From: Auanema rhodensis
Taxonomy: Eukaryota > Nematoda > Chromadorea > Rhabditida > Rhabditidae
Reading direction: 5' to 3'
Assembly: GCA_964057225.1 (NCBI GenBank)
Contig: OZ059896.1
Location: 20,394,501 to 20,458,500 of the forward strand
Length of the DNA: 64,000 bases
Below the pieces are notes generated by a model. It saw only the letters and a program-made list of their open reading frames with translations, made no database searches and had not been told where the DNA came from. The translations under genes were made by a program, and so were the position numbers. Positions 37,202-50,889 of this stretch are shown here, one piece after another (the first letter of the stretch is position 1; each line of letters starts with the position of its first letter).

Positions 37202-40200
37202 TTTCAGATTCCTTTATTCAAGGCAAAGACGATGGATAATGTTATTCAACGAAAAAATTAATTCTTCAGGGTGAAAATCGAGGATATAAGTGTGAACTTA
37301 TATCAGTTGATATCTCGGTGCATTTTTAAGCTAGCGCAAATCTGATAACACAGATCGACGCAGCTTAAAAATCCGCATCGAATGCACTATACTACATTGA
37401 GAAACGCTTGATACAAAAATTAGTTATGATCGTTTGAAAAATGATGCATTAGTGTATGTTGAGTTTCCATGTACACTCAACATTGCTTCCAAAAACATTT
37501 TGACAAAATTTTTTTCGAAAAATTTCGAAATAATTTAGCAAAAAGTAGATGTTTTTAGATTCCTTTTTTCAAGGCAAAGACGATGGACAATGTTATTCAA
37601 CGGAAAAAGTATTTCTTCAGGGTGAAAATCGAGGATATAAGTGTGAACTTATATCAGTTGATATCTCGGTGCATTTTTAAGCTAGCGCAAATCTGATAAC
37701 ACAGATCGACGCAGCTTAAAAATCCGCATCGAATGCACTATACTACATTGAGAAACGCTTAATACAAAAATTAGTTATGATCGTTTGAAAAATGATGCAT
37801 TAGTGTATGTTGAGTTTCCATGTACACTCAACATTGCTTCCAAAAACATTTTGACAAAAATTTTTTCGAAAAATTTCGAAATAATTTAGCAAAAAGTAGT
37901 TGTTTTTAGATTCCTTTTTTCAAGGCAAAGACGATGGACAATGTTATTCAACGGAAAAAGTATTTCTTCAGGGTGAAAATCGAGGATATAAGTGTGAACT
38001 TATATCAGTTGATATCTCGGTGCATTTTTAAGCTAGCGCAAATCTGATAACACAGATCGACGCAGCTTAAAAATCCGCATCGAATGCACTATACTACATT
38101 GAGAAACGCTTAATACAAAAATTAGTTATGATCGTTTGAAAAATGATGCATTAGTGTATGTTGAGTTTCCATGTACACTCAACATTGCTTCCAAAAACAT
38201 TTTGACAAAAATTTTTTCGAAAAATTTCGAAATAATTTAGCAAAAAGTAGATGTTTTTAGATTCCTTTATTCAAGGCAAAGACGATGGACAATGTTATTC
38301 AACGAAAAAATTAATTCTTTAGGGTGAAAATCGAGGATATAAGTGTGAACTTATATCAGTTGATATCTTGGTGCATTTTTAAGCTAGCGCAAATCTGATA
38401 ACACAGATCGACGCAGCTTAAAAATCCGCATCGAATGCACTATACTACATTGAAAAACGCTTAATACAAAAATTAGTTATGATCGTTTGAAAAATGATGC
38501 ATTAGTGTATGTTGAGTTTCCATGTACACTCAACATTGCTTCCAAAAACATTTTGACAAAAATTTTTTCGAAAAATTTCAAAATAATTTAGCAAAAAGTA
38601 GATGTTTTTAGATTCCTTTATTCAAGGCAAAGACGATGGACAATGTTATTCAACGAAAAAATTAATTCTTCAGGGTGAAAATCGAGGATATAAGTGTGAA
38701 CTTATATCAGTTGATATCTCGGTGCATTTTTAAGCTAGCGCAAATCTGATAACACAGATCGACGCAGCTTAAAAATCCGCATCGAATGCACTATACTACA
38801 TTGAGAAACGCTTGATACAAAAATTAGTTATGATCGTTTGAAAAATGATGCATTAGTGTATGTTGAGTTTCCATGTACACTCAACATTGCTTCCAAAAAC
38901 ATTTTGACAAAAATTTTTTCGAAAAATTTCAAAATAATTTAGCAAAAAGTAGATGTTTTTAGATTCCTTTTTTCAAGGCAAAGACGATGGACAATGTTAT
39001 TCAACGAAAAAATTATTCCTTCAGGGTGAAAATCGAGGATATAAGTGTGAACTTATATCAGTTGATATCTCGGTGCATTTTTAAGCTAGCGCAAATCTGA
39101 TAACAGAGATCGACGCAGCTTAAAAATCCGCATCGAATGCACTATACTACATTGAGAAACGCTTAATACAAAAATTAGTTATGATCGTTTGAAAAATGAT
39201 GCATTAGTGTATGTTGAGTTTCCATGTACACTCAACATTGCTTCCAAAAACATTTTGACAAAAATTTTTTCGAAAAATTTCAAAATAATTTAGCAAAAAG
39301 TAGATGTTTTTAGATTCCAGTTTTCAAGGCAAAGACGATGGACAATGTTATTCAACGAAAAAATTAATTCTTCAGGGTGAAAATCGAGGATATAAGTGTG
39401 AACTTATATCAGTTGATATCTCGGTGCATTTTTAAGCTAGCGCAAATCTGATAACACAGATCGACGCAGCTTAAAAATCCGCATCGAATGCACTATACTA
39501 CATTGAGAAACGCTTGATACAAAAATTAGTTATGATCGTTTGAAAAATGATGCATTAGTGTATGTTGAGTTTCCATGTACACTCAACATTGCTTCCAAAA
39601 ACATTTTGACAAAAATTTTTTCGAAAAATTTCAAAATAATTTAGCAAAAGTAGATGTTTTTAGATCCCTTTATTCAAGGCAAAGACGATGGACAATGTTA
39701 TTCAACGGAAAAAGTATTTCTTCAGGGTGAAAATCGAGGATATAAGTGTGAACTTATATCAGTTGATATCTCGGTGCATTTTTAAGCTAGCGCAAATCTG
39801 ATAACACAGATCGACGCAGCTTAAAAATCCGCATCGAATGCACTATACTACATTGAGAAACGCTTAATACAAAAATTAGTTATGATCGTTTGAAAAATGA
39901 TGCATTAGTGTATGTTGAGTTTCCATGTACACTCAACATTGCTTCCAAAAACATTTTGACAAAAATTTTTTCGAAAAATTTCGAAATAATTTAGCAAAAA
40001 GTAGATGTTTTTAGATTCCTTTTTTCAAGGCAAAGACGATGGACAATGTTATTCAACGGAAAAAGTATTTCTTCAGGGTGAAAATCGAGGATATAAGTGT
40101 GAACTTATATCAGTTGATATCTCGGTGCATTTTTAAGCTAGCGCAAATCTGATAACACAGATCGACGCAGCTTAAAAATCCGCATCGAATGCACTATACT

Positions 40201-40359
40201 ACATTGAGAAACGCTTAATACAAAAATTAGTTATGATCGTTTGAAAAATGATGCATTAGTGTATGTTGAGTTTCCATGTACACTCAACATTGCTTCCAAA
40301 AACATTTTGACAAAAATTTTTTCGAAAAATTTCGAAATAATTTAGCAAAAAGTAGATGT

Positions 40360-40710
40360 TTTTAGATTCCTTTATTCAAGGCAAAGACGATGGACAATGT
40401 TATTCAACGAAAAAATTAATTCTTTAGGGTGAAAATCGAGGATATAAGTGTGAACTTATATCAGTTGATATCTTGGTGCATTTTTAAGCTAGCGCAAATC
40501 TGATAACACAGATCGACGCAGCTTAAAAATCCGCATCGAATGCACTATACTACATTGAGAAACGCTTGATACAAAAATTAGTTATGATCGTTTGAAAAAT
40601 GATGCATTAGTGTATGTTGAGTTTCCATGTACACTCAACATTGCTTCCAAAAACATTTTGACAAAAATTTTTTCGAAAAATTTCAAAATAATTTAGCAAA
40701 AAGTAGATGT
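40360..40710 (+). repeat. Recombinant monomer 116 at a one-monomer deletion
   Basis: The 5' part is type 6 (TTCTTTAGG, CTTGGTGC near 40471) like monomer 10, but the 3' part (TTGAGAAACGCTTGATA near 40556) is like monomer 11. The switch lies between about 40474 and 40558. One monomer is missing relative to copy 1, as expected from unequal exchange between neighbours with an in-register crossover. Confidence 0.85.
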
Positions 40711-41412
40711 TTTTAGATTCCTTTTTTCAAGGCAAAGACGATGGACAATGTTATTCAACGAAAAAATTATTCCTTCAGGGTGAAAATCGAGGATATAAGT
40801 GTGAACTTATATCAGTTGATATCTCGGTGCATTTTTAAGCTAGCGCAAATCTGATAACAGAGATCGACGCAGCTTAAAAATCCGCATCGAATGCACTATA
40901 CTACATTGAGAAACGCTTAATACAAAAATTAGTTATGATCGTTTGAAAAATGATGCATTAGTGTATGTTGAGTTTCCATGTACACTCAACATTGCTTCCA
41001 AAAACATTTTGACAAAAATTTTTTCGAAAAATTTCAAAATAATTTAGCAAAAAGTAGATGTTTTTAGATTCCAGTTTTCAAGGCAAAGACGATGGACAAT
41101 GTTATTCAACGAAAAAATTAATTCTTCAGGGTGAAAATCGAGGATATAAGTGTGAACTTATATCAGTTGATATCTCGGTGCATTTTTAAGCTAGCGCAAA
41201 TCTGATAACACAGATCGACGCAGCTTAAAAATCCGCATCGAATGCACTATACTACATTGAGAAACGCTTGATACAAAAATTAGTTATGATCGTTTGAAAA
41301 ATGATGCATTAGTGTATGTTGAGTTTCCATGTACACTCAACATTGCTTCCAAAAACATTTTGACAAAAATTTTTTCGAAAAATTTCAAAATAATTTAGCA
41401 AAAAGTAGATGT

Positions 41413-44400
41413 TTTTAGATTCCTTTATTCAAGGCAAAGACGATGGACAATGTTATTCAACGAAAAAATTAATTCTTCAGGGTGAAAATCGAGGATATAA
41501 GTGTGAACTTATATCAGTTGATATCTCGGTGCATTTTTAAGCTAGCGCAAATCTGATAACACAGATCGACGCAGCTTAAAAATCCGCATCGAATGCACTA
41601 TACTACATTGAGAAACGCTTGATACAAAAATTAGTTATGATCGTTTGAAAAATGATGCATTAGTGTATGTTGAGTTTCCATGTACACTCAACATTGCTTC
41701 CAAAAACATTTTGACAAAAATTTTTTCGAAAAATTTCGAAATAATTTAGCAAAAAGTAGATGTTTTTAGATTCCTTTTTTCAAGGCAAAGACGATGGACA
41801 ATGTTATTCAACGGAAAAAGTATTTCTTCAGGGTGAAAATCGAGGATATAAGTGTGAACTTATATCAGTTGATATCTCGGTGCATTTTTAAGCTAGCGCA
41901 AATCTGATAACACAGATCGACGCAGCTTAAAAATCCGCATCGAATGCACTATACTACATTGAGAAACGCTTAATACAAAAATTAGTTATGATCGTTTGAA
42001 AAATGATGCATTAGTGTATGTTGAGTTTCCATGTACACTCAACATTGCTTCCAAAAACATTTTGACAAAAATTTTTTCGAAAAATTTCAAAATAATTTAG
42101 CAAAAAGTAGATGTTTTTAGATTCCAGTTTTCAAGGCAAAGACGATGGACAATGTTATTCAACGAAAAAATTAATTCTTCAGGGTGAAAATCGAGGATAT
42201 ATGTGTGAACTTATATCAGTTGATATCTCGGTGCATTTTTAAGCTAGCGCAAATCTGATAACACAGATCGACGCAGCTTAAAAATCCGCATCGAATGCAC
42301 TATACTACATTGAGAAACGCTTAATACAAAAATTAGTTATGATCGTTTGAAAAATGATGCATTAGTGTATGTTGAGTTTCCATGTACACTCAACATTGCT
42401 TCCAAAAACATTTTGACAAAAATTTTTTCGAAAAATTTCGAAATAATTTAGCAAAAAGTAGATGTTTTTAGATTCCTTTTTTCAAGGCAAAGACGATGGA
42501 CAATGTTATTCAACGGAAAAAGTATTTCTTCAGGGTGAAAATCGAGGATATAAGTGTGAACTTATATCAGTTGATATCTCGGTGCATTTTTAAGCTAGCG
42601 CAAATCTGATAACACAGATCGACGCAGCTTAAAAATCCGCATCGAATGCACTATACTACATTGAGAAACGCTTAATACAGAAATTAGTTATGATCGTTTG
42701 AAAAATGATGCATTAGTGTATGTTGAGTTTCCATGTACACTCAACATTGCTTCCAAAAACATTTTGACAAAAATTTTTTCGAAAAATTTCAAAATAATTT
42801 AGCAAAAAGTAGATGTTTTTAGATTCCAGTTTTCAAGGCAAAGACGATGGACAATGTTATTCAACGAAAAAATTAATTCTTCAGGGTGAAAATCGAGGAT
42901 ATATGTGTGAACTTATATCAGTTGATATCTCGGTGCATTTTTAAGCTAGCGCAAATCTGATAACACAGATCGACGCAGCTTAAAAATCCGCATCGAATGC
43001 ACTATACTACATTGAGAAACGCTTAATACAAAAATTAGTTATGATCGTTTGAAAAATGATGCATTAGTGTATGTTGAGTTTCCATGTACACTCAACATTG
43101 CTTCCAAAAACATTTTGACAAAAATTTTTTCGAAAAATTTCAAAATAATTTAGCAAAAAGTAGATGTTTTTAGATTCCTTTTTTCAAGGCAAAGACGATG
43201 GACAATGTTATTCAACGAAAAAATTATTCCTTCAGGGTGAAAATCGAGGATATAAGTGTGAACTTATATCAGTTGATATCTCGGTGCATTTTTAAGCTAG
43301 CGCAAATCTGATAACACAGATCGACGCAGCTTAAAAATCCGCATCGAATGCACTATACTACATTGAGAAACGCTTGATACAAAAATTAGTTATGATCGTT
43401 TGAAAAATGATGCATTAGTGTATGTTGAGTTTCCATGTACACTCAACATTGCTTCCAAAAACATTTTGACAAAAATTTTTTCGAAAAATTTCAAAATAAT
43501 TTAGCAAAAAGTAGATGTTTTTAGATTCCATTTTTCAAGGCAAAGACGATGGACAATGTTATTCAACGAAAAAATTAATTCTTCAGGGTGAAAATCGAGG
43601 ATATAAGTGTGAACTTATATCAGTTGATATCTCGGTGCATTTTTAAGCTAGCGCAAATCTGATAACACAGATCGACGCAGCTTAAAAATCCGCATCGAAT
43701 GCACTATACTACATTGAGAAACGCTTAATACAAAAATTAGTTATGATCGTTTGAAAAATGATGCATTAGTGTATGTTGAGTTTCCATGTACACTCAACAT
43801 TGCTTCCAAAAACATTTTGACAAAAATTTTTTCGAAAAATTTCAAAATAATTTAGCAAAAAGTAGATGTTTTTAGATTCCTTTATTCAAGGCAAAGACGA
43901 TGGACAATGTTATTCAACGAAAAAATTAATTCTTCAGGGTGAAAATCGAGGATATAAGTGTGAACTTATATCAGTTGATATCTCGGTGCATTTTTAAGCT
44001 AGCGCAAATCTGATAACACAGATCGACGCAGCTTAAAAATCCGCATCGAATGCACTATACTACATTGAGAAACGCTTGATACAAAAATTAGTTATGATCG
44101 TTTGAAAAATGATGCATTAGTGTATGTTGAGTTTCCATGTACACTCAACATTGCTTCCAAAAACATTTTGACAAAAATTTTTTCGAAAAATTTCGAAATA
44201 ATTTAGCAAAAAGTAGATGTTTTTAGATTCCTTTTTTCAAGGCAAAGACGATGGACAATGTTATTCAACGGAAAAAGTATTTCTTCAGGGTGAAAATCGA
44301 GGATATAAGTGTGAACTTATATCAGTTGATATCTCGGTGCATTTTTAAGCTAGCGCAAATCTGATAACACAGATCGACGCAGCTTAAAAATCCGCATCGA

Positions 44401-46326
44401 ATGCACTATACTACATTGAGAAACGCTTAATACAAAAATTAGTTATGATCGTTTGAAAAATGATGCATTAGTGTATGTTGAGTTTCCATGTACACTCAAC
44501 ATTGCTTCCAAAAACATTTTGACAAAAATTTTTTCGAAAAATTTCAAAATAATTTAGCAAAAAGTAGATGTTTTTAGATTCCAGTTTTCAAGGCAAAGAC
44601 GATGGACAATGTTATTCAACGAAAAAATTAATTCTTCAGGGTGAAAATCGAGGATATATGTGTGAACTTATATCAGTTGATATCTCGGTGCATTTTTAAG
44701 CTAGCGCAAATCTGATAACACAGATCGACGCAGCTTAAAAATCCGCATCGAATGCACTATACTACATTGAGAAACGCTTAATACAAAAATTAGTTATGAT
44801 CGTTTGAAAAATGATGCATTAGTGTATGTTGAGTTTCCATGTACACTCAACATTGCTTCCAAAAACATTTTGACAAAAATTTTTTCGAAAAATTTCGAAA
44901 TAATTTAGCAAAAAGTAGATGTTTTTAGATTCCTTTTTTCAAGGCAAAGACGATGGACAATGTTATTCAACGGAAAAAGTATTTCTTCAGGGTGAAAATC
45001 GAGGATATAAGTGTGAACTTATATCAGTTGATATCTCGGTGCATTTTTAAGCTAGCGCAAATCTGATAACACAGATCGACGCAGCTTAAAAATCCGCATC
45101 GAATGCACTATACTACATTGAGAAACGCTTAATACAGAAATTAGTTATGATCGTTTGAAAAATGATGCATTAGTGTATGTTGAGTTTCCATGTACACTCA
45201 ACATTGCTTCCAAAAACATTTTGACAAAAATTTTTTCGAAAAATTTCAAAATAATTTAGCAAAAAGTAGATGTTTTTAGATTCCAGTTTTCAAGGCAAAG
45301 ACGATGGACAATGTTATTCAACGAAAAAATTAATTCTTCAGGGTGAAAATCGAGGATATATGTGTGAACTTATATCAGTTGATATCTCGGTGCATTTTTA
45401 AGCTAGCGCAAATCTGATAACACAGATCGACGCAGCTTAAAAATCCGCATCGAATGCACTATACTACATTGAGAAACGCTTAATACAAAAATTAGTTATG
45501 ATCGTTTGAAAAATGATGCATTAGTGTATGTTGAGTTTCCATGTACACTCAACATTGCTTCCAAAAACATTTTGACAAAAATTTTTTCGAAAAATTTCAA
45601 AATAATTTAGCAAAAAGTAGATGTTTTTAGATTCCTTTTTTCAAGGCAAAGACGATGGACAATGTTATTCAACGAAAAAATTATTCCTTCAGGGTGAAAA
45701 TCGAGGATATAAGTGTGAACTTATATCAGTTGATATCTCGGTGCATTTTTAAGCTAGCGCAAATCTGATAACACAGATCGACGCAGCTTAAAAATCCGCA
45801 TCGAATGCACTATACTACATTGAGAAACGCTTGATACAAAAATTAGTTATGATCGTTTGAAAAATGATGCATTAGTGTATGTTGAGTTTCCATGTACACT
45901 CAACATTGCTTCCAAAAACATTTTGACAAAAATTTTTTCGAAAAATTTCAAAATAATTTAGCAAAAAGTAGATGTTTTTAGATTCCATTTTTCAAGGCAA
46001 AGACGATGGACAATGTTATTCAACGAAAAAATTAATTCTTCAGGGTGAAAATCGAGGATATAAGTGTGAACTTATATCAGTTGATATCTCGGTGCATTTT
46101 TAAGCTAGCGCAAATCTGATAACACAGATCGACGCAGCTTAAAAATCCGCATCGAATGCACTATACTACATTGAGAAACGCTTAATACAAAAATTAGTTA
46201 TGATCGTTTGAAAAATGATGCATTAGTGTATGTTGAGTTTCCATGTACACTCAACATTGCTTCCAAAAACATTTTGACAAAAATTTTTTCGAAAAATTTC
46301 GAAATAATTTAGCAAAAAGTAGATGT
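41413..46326 (+). repeat. 7-monomer HOR, two copies (types 1 2 5 2 5 3 7)
   Basis: Monomers 119-125 and 126-132 repeat at 2457 bp (7 x 351), with TACAGAAATT in the fourth monomer of each. Copy 1 has one related run, and there the leading type 1 is replaced by other monomers. This expansion exists only in the second long copy. Confidence 0.85.
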
Positions 46327-49300
46327 TTTTAGATTCCTTTTTTCAAGGCAAAGACGATGGACAATGTTATTCAACGGAAAAAGTATTTCTTCAGGGTGAA
46401 AATCGAGGATATAAGTGTGAACTTATATCAGTTGATATCTCGGTGCATTTTTAAGCTAGCGCAAATCTGATAACACAGATCGACGCAGCTTAAAAATCCG
46501 CATCGAATGCACTGTACTACATTGAGAAACGCTTAATACAAAAATTAGTTATGATCGTTTGAAAAATGATGCATTAGTGTATGTTGAGTTTCCATGTACA
46601 CTCAACATTGCTTCCAAAAACATTTTGACAAAAATTTTTTCGAAAAATTTCAAAATAATTTAGCAAAAAGTAGATGTTTTTAGATTCCAGTTTTCAAGGC
46701 AAAGACGATGGACAATGTTATTCAACGAAAAAATTAATTCTTCAGGGTGAAAATCGAGGATATATGTGTGAACTTATATCAGTTGATATCTCGGTGCATT
46801 TTTAAGCTAGCGCAAATCTGATAACAGAGATCGACGCAGCTTAAAAATCCGCATCGAATGCACTATACTACATTGAGAAACGCTTAATACAAAAATTAGT
46901 TATGATCGTTTGAAAAATGATGCATTAGTGTATGTTGAGTTTCCATGTACACTCAACATTGCTTCCAAAAACATTTTGACAAAAATTTTTTCGAAAAATT
47001 TCAAAATAATTTAGCAAAAAGTAGATGTTTTTAGATTCCTTTTTTCAAGGCAAAGACGATGGACAATGTTATTCAACGAAAAAATTATTCCTTCAGGGTG
47101 AAAATCGAGGATATAAGTGTGAACTTATATCAGTTGATATCTCGGTGCATTTTTAAGCTAGCGCAAATCTGATAACAGAGATCGACGCAGCTTAAAAATC
47201 CGCATCGAATGCACTATACTACATTGAGAAACGCTTAATACAAAAATTAGTTATGATCGTTTGAAAAATGATGCATTAGTGTATGTTGAGTTTCCATGTA
47301 CACTCAACATTGCTTCCAAAAACATTTTGACAAAAATTTTTTCGAAAAATTTCAAAATAATTTAGCAAAAAGTAGATGTTTTTAGATTCCTTTTTTCAAG
47401 GCAAAGACGATGGACAATGTTATTCAACGAAAAAATTATTCCTTCAGGGTGAAAATCGAGGATATAAGTGTGAACTTATATCAGTTGATATCTCGGTGCA
47501 TTTTTAAGCTAGCGCAAATCTGATAACACAGATCGACGCAGCTTAAAAATCCGCATCGAATGCACTATACTACATTGAGAAACGCTTGATACAAAAATTA
47601 GTTATGATCGTTTGAAAAATGATGCATTAGTGTATGTTGAGTTTCCATGTACACTCAACATTGCTTCCAAAAACATTTTGACAAAAATTTTTTCGAAAAA
47701 TTTCAAAATAATTTAGCAAAAAGTAGATGTTTTTAGATTCCATTTTTCAAGGCAAAGACGATGGACAATGTTATTCAACGAAAAAATTAATTCTTCAGGG
47801 TGAAAATCGAGGATATAAGTGTGAACTTATATCAGTTGATATCTCGGTGCATTTTTAAGCTAGCGCAAATCTGATAACACAGATCGACGCAGCTTAAAAA
47901 TCCGCATCGAATGCACTATACTACATTGAGAAACGCTTAATACAAAAATTAGTTATGATCGTTTGAAAAATGATGCATTAGTGTATGTTGAGTTTCCATG
48001 TACACTCAACATTGCTTCCAAAAACATTTTGACAAAAATTTTTTCGAAAAATTTCGAAATAATTTAGCAAAAAGTAGATGTTTTTAGATTCCTTTTTTCA
48101 AGGCAAAGACGATGGACAATATTATTCAACGGAAAAAGTATTTCTTCAGGGTGAAAATCGAGGATATAAGTGTGAACTTATATCAGTTGATATCTCGGTG
48201 CATTTTTAAGCTAGCGCAAATCTGATAACACAGATCGACGCAGCTTAAAAATCCGCATCGAATGCACTGTACTACATTGAGAAACGCTTAATACAAAAAT
48301 TAGTTATGATCGTTTGAAAAATGATGCATTAGTGTATGTTGAGTTTCCATGTACACTCAACATTGCTTCCAAAAACATTTTGACAAAAATTTTTTCGAAA
48401 AATTTCAAAATAATTTAGCAAAAAGTAGATGTTTTTAGATTCCAGTTTTCAAGGCAAAGACGATGGACAATGTTATTCAACGAAAAAATTAATTCTTCAG
48501 GGTGAAAATCGAGGATATATGTGTGAACTTATATCAGTTGATATCTCGGTGCATTTTTAAGCTAGCGCAAATCTGATAACAGAGATCGACGCAGCTTAAA
48601 AATCCGCATCGAATGCACTATACTACATTGAGAAACGCTTAATACAAAAATTAGTTATGATCGTTTGAAAAATGATGCATTAGTGTATGTTGAGTTTCCA
48701 TGTACACTCAACATTGCTTCCAAAAACATTTTGACAAAAATTTTTTCGAAAAATTTCAAAATAATTTAGCAAAAAGTAGATGTTTTTAGATTCCTTTTTT
48801 CAAGGCAAAGACGATGGACAATGTTATTCAACGAAAAAATTATTCCTTCAGGGTGAAAATCGAGGATATAAGTGTGAACTTATATCAGTTGATATCTCGG
48901 TGCATTTTTAAGCTAGCGCAAATCTGATAACAGAGATCGACGCAGCTTAAAAATCCGCATCGAATGCACTATACTACATTGAGAAACGCTTAATACAAAA
49001 ATTAGTTATGATCGTTTGAAAAATGATGCATTAGTGTATGTTGAGTTTCCATGTACACTCAACATTGCTTCCAAAAACATTTTGACAAAAATTTTTTCGA
49101 AAAATTTCAAAATAATTTAGCAAAAAGTAGATGTTTTTAGATTCCTTTTTTCAAGGCAAAGACGATGGACAATGTTATTCAACGAAAAAATTATTCCTTC
49201 AGGGTGAAAATCGAGGATATAAGTGTGAACTTATATCAGTTGATATCTCGGTGCATTTTTAAGCTAGCGCAAATCTGATAACACAGATCGACGCAGCTTA

Positions 49301-50889
49301 AAAATCCGCATCGAATGCACTATACTACATTGAGAAACGCTTGATACAAAAATTAGTTATGATCGTTTGAAAAATGATGCATTAGTGTATGTTGAGTTTC
49401 CATGTACACTCAACATTGCTTCCAAAAACATTTTGACAAAAATTTTTTCGAAAAATTTCAAAATAATTTAGCAAAAAGTAGATGTTTTTAGATTCCATTT
49501 TTCAAGGCAAAGACGATGGACAATGTTATTCAACGAAAAAATTAATTCTTCAGGGTGAAAATCGAGGATATAAGTGTGAACTTATATCAGTTGATATCTC
49601 GGTGCATTTTTAAGCTAGCGCAAATCTGATAACACAGATCGACGCAGCTTAAAAATCCGCATCGAATGCACTATACTACATTGAGAAACGCTTAATACAA
49701 AAATTAGTTATGATCGTTTGAAAAATGATGCATTAGTGTATGTTGAGTTTCCATGTACACTCAACATTGCTTCCAAAAACATTTTGACAAAAATTTTTTC
49801 GAAAAATTTCGAAATAATTTAGCAAAAAGTAGATGTTTTTAGATTCCTTTTTTCAAGGCAAAGACGATGGACAATGTTATTCAACGGAAAAAGTATTTCT
49901 TCAGGGTGAAAATCGAGGATATAAGTGTGAACTTATATCAGTTGATATCTCGGTGCATTTTTAAGCTAGCGCAAATCTGATAACACAGATCGACGCAGCT
50001 TAAAAATCCGCATCGAATGCACTGTACTACATTGAGAAACGCTCAATACAAAAATTAGTTATGATCGTTTGAAAAATGATGCATTAGTGTATGTTGAGTT
50101 TCCATGTACACTCAACATTGCTTCCAAAAACATTTTGACAAAAATTTTTTCGAAAAATTTCAAAATAATTTAGCAAAAAGTAGATGTTTTTAGATTCCAG
50201 TTTTCAAGGCAAAGACGATGGACAATGTTATTCAACGAAAAAATTAATTCTTCAGGGTGAAAATCGAGGATATATGTGTGAACTTATATCAGTTGATATC
50301 TCGGTGCATTTTTAAGCTAGCGCAAATCTGATAACAGAGATCGACGCAGCTTAAAAATCCGCATCGAATGCACTATACTACATTGAGAAACGCTTAATAC
50401 AAAAATTAGTTATGATCGTTTGAAAAATGATGCATTAGTGTATGTTGAGTTTCCATGTACACTCAACATTGCTTCCAAAAACATTTTGACAAAAATTTTT
50501 TCGAAAAATTTCAAAATAATTTAGCAAAAAGTAGATGTTTTTAGATTCCTTTTTTCAAGGCAAAGACGATGGACAATGTTATTCAACGAAAAAATTATTC
50601 CTTCAGGGTGAAAATCGAGGATATAAGTGTGAACTTATATCAGTTGATATCTCGGTGCATTTTTAAGCTAGCGCAAATCTGATAACAGAGATCGACGCAG
50701 CTTAAAAATCCGCATCGAATGCACTATACTACATTGAGAAACGCTTAATACAAAAATTAGTTATGATCGTTTGAAAAATGATGCATTAGTGTATGTTGAG
50801 TTTCCATGTACACTCAACATTGCTTCCAAAAACATTTTGACAAAAATTTTTTCGAAAAATTTCAAAATAATTTAGCAAAAAGTAGATGT
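45625..50889 (+). repeat. 5-monomer HOR, three copies (types 3 7 2 5 3)
   Basis: Monomers 131-135, 136-140 and 141-145 repeat at 1755 bp. ACTGTAC lies at 46511, 48266 and 50021, and again at 51776 in the following, different 5-mer. Private changes are GACAATATT (near 48115) and CGCTCAATAC (near 50040). Copy 1 of the long unit has one such set (monomers 23-27). Confidence 0.9.

Noticed and set aside
37201-37260. An exact circle junction or plasmid-like wrap-around
   Set aside because: The match with position 1 is exact here, but the copies later differ by many whole monomers and single bases and diverge fully after 58977, so the window is not one circle read twice.
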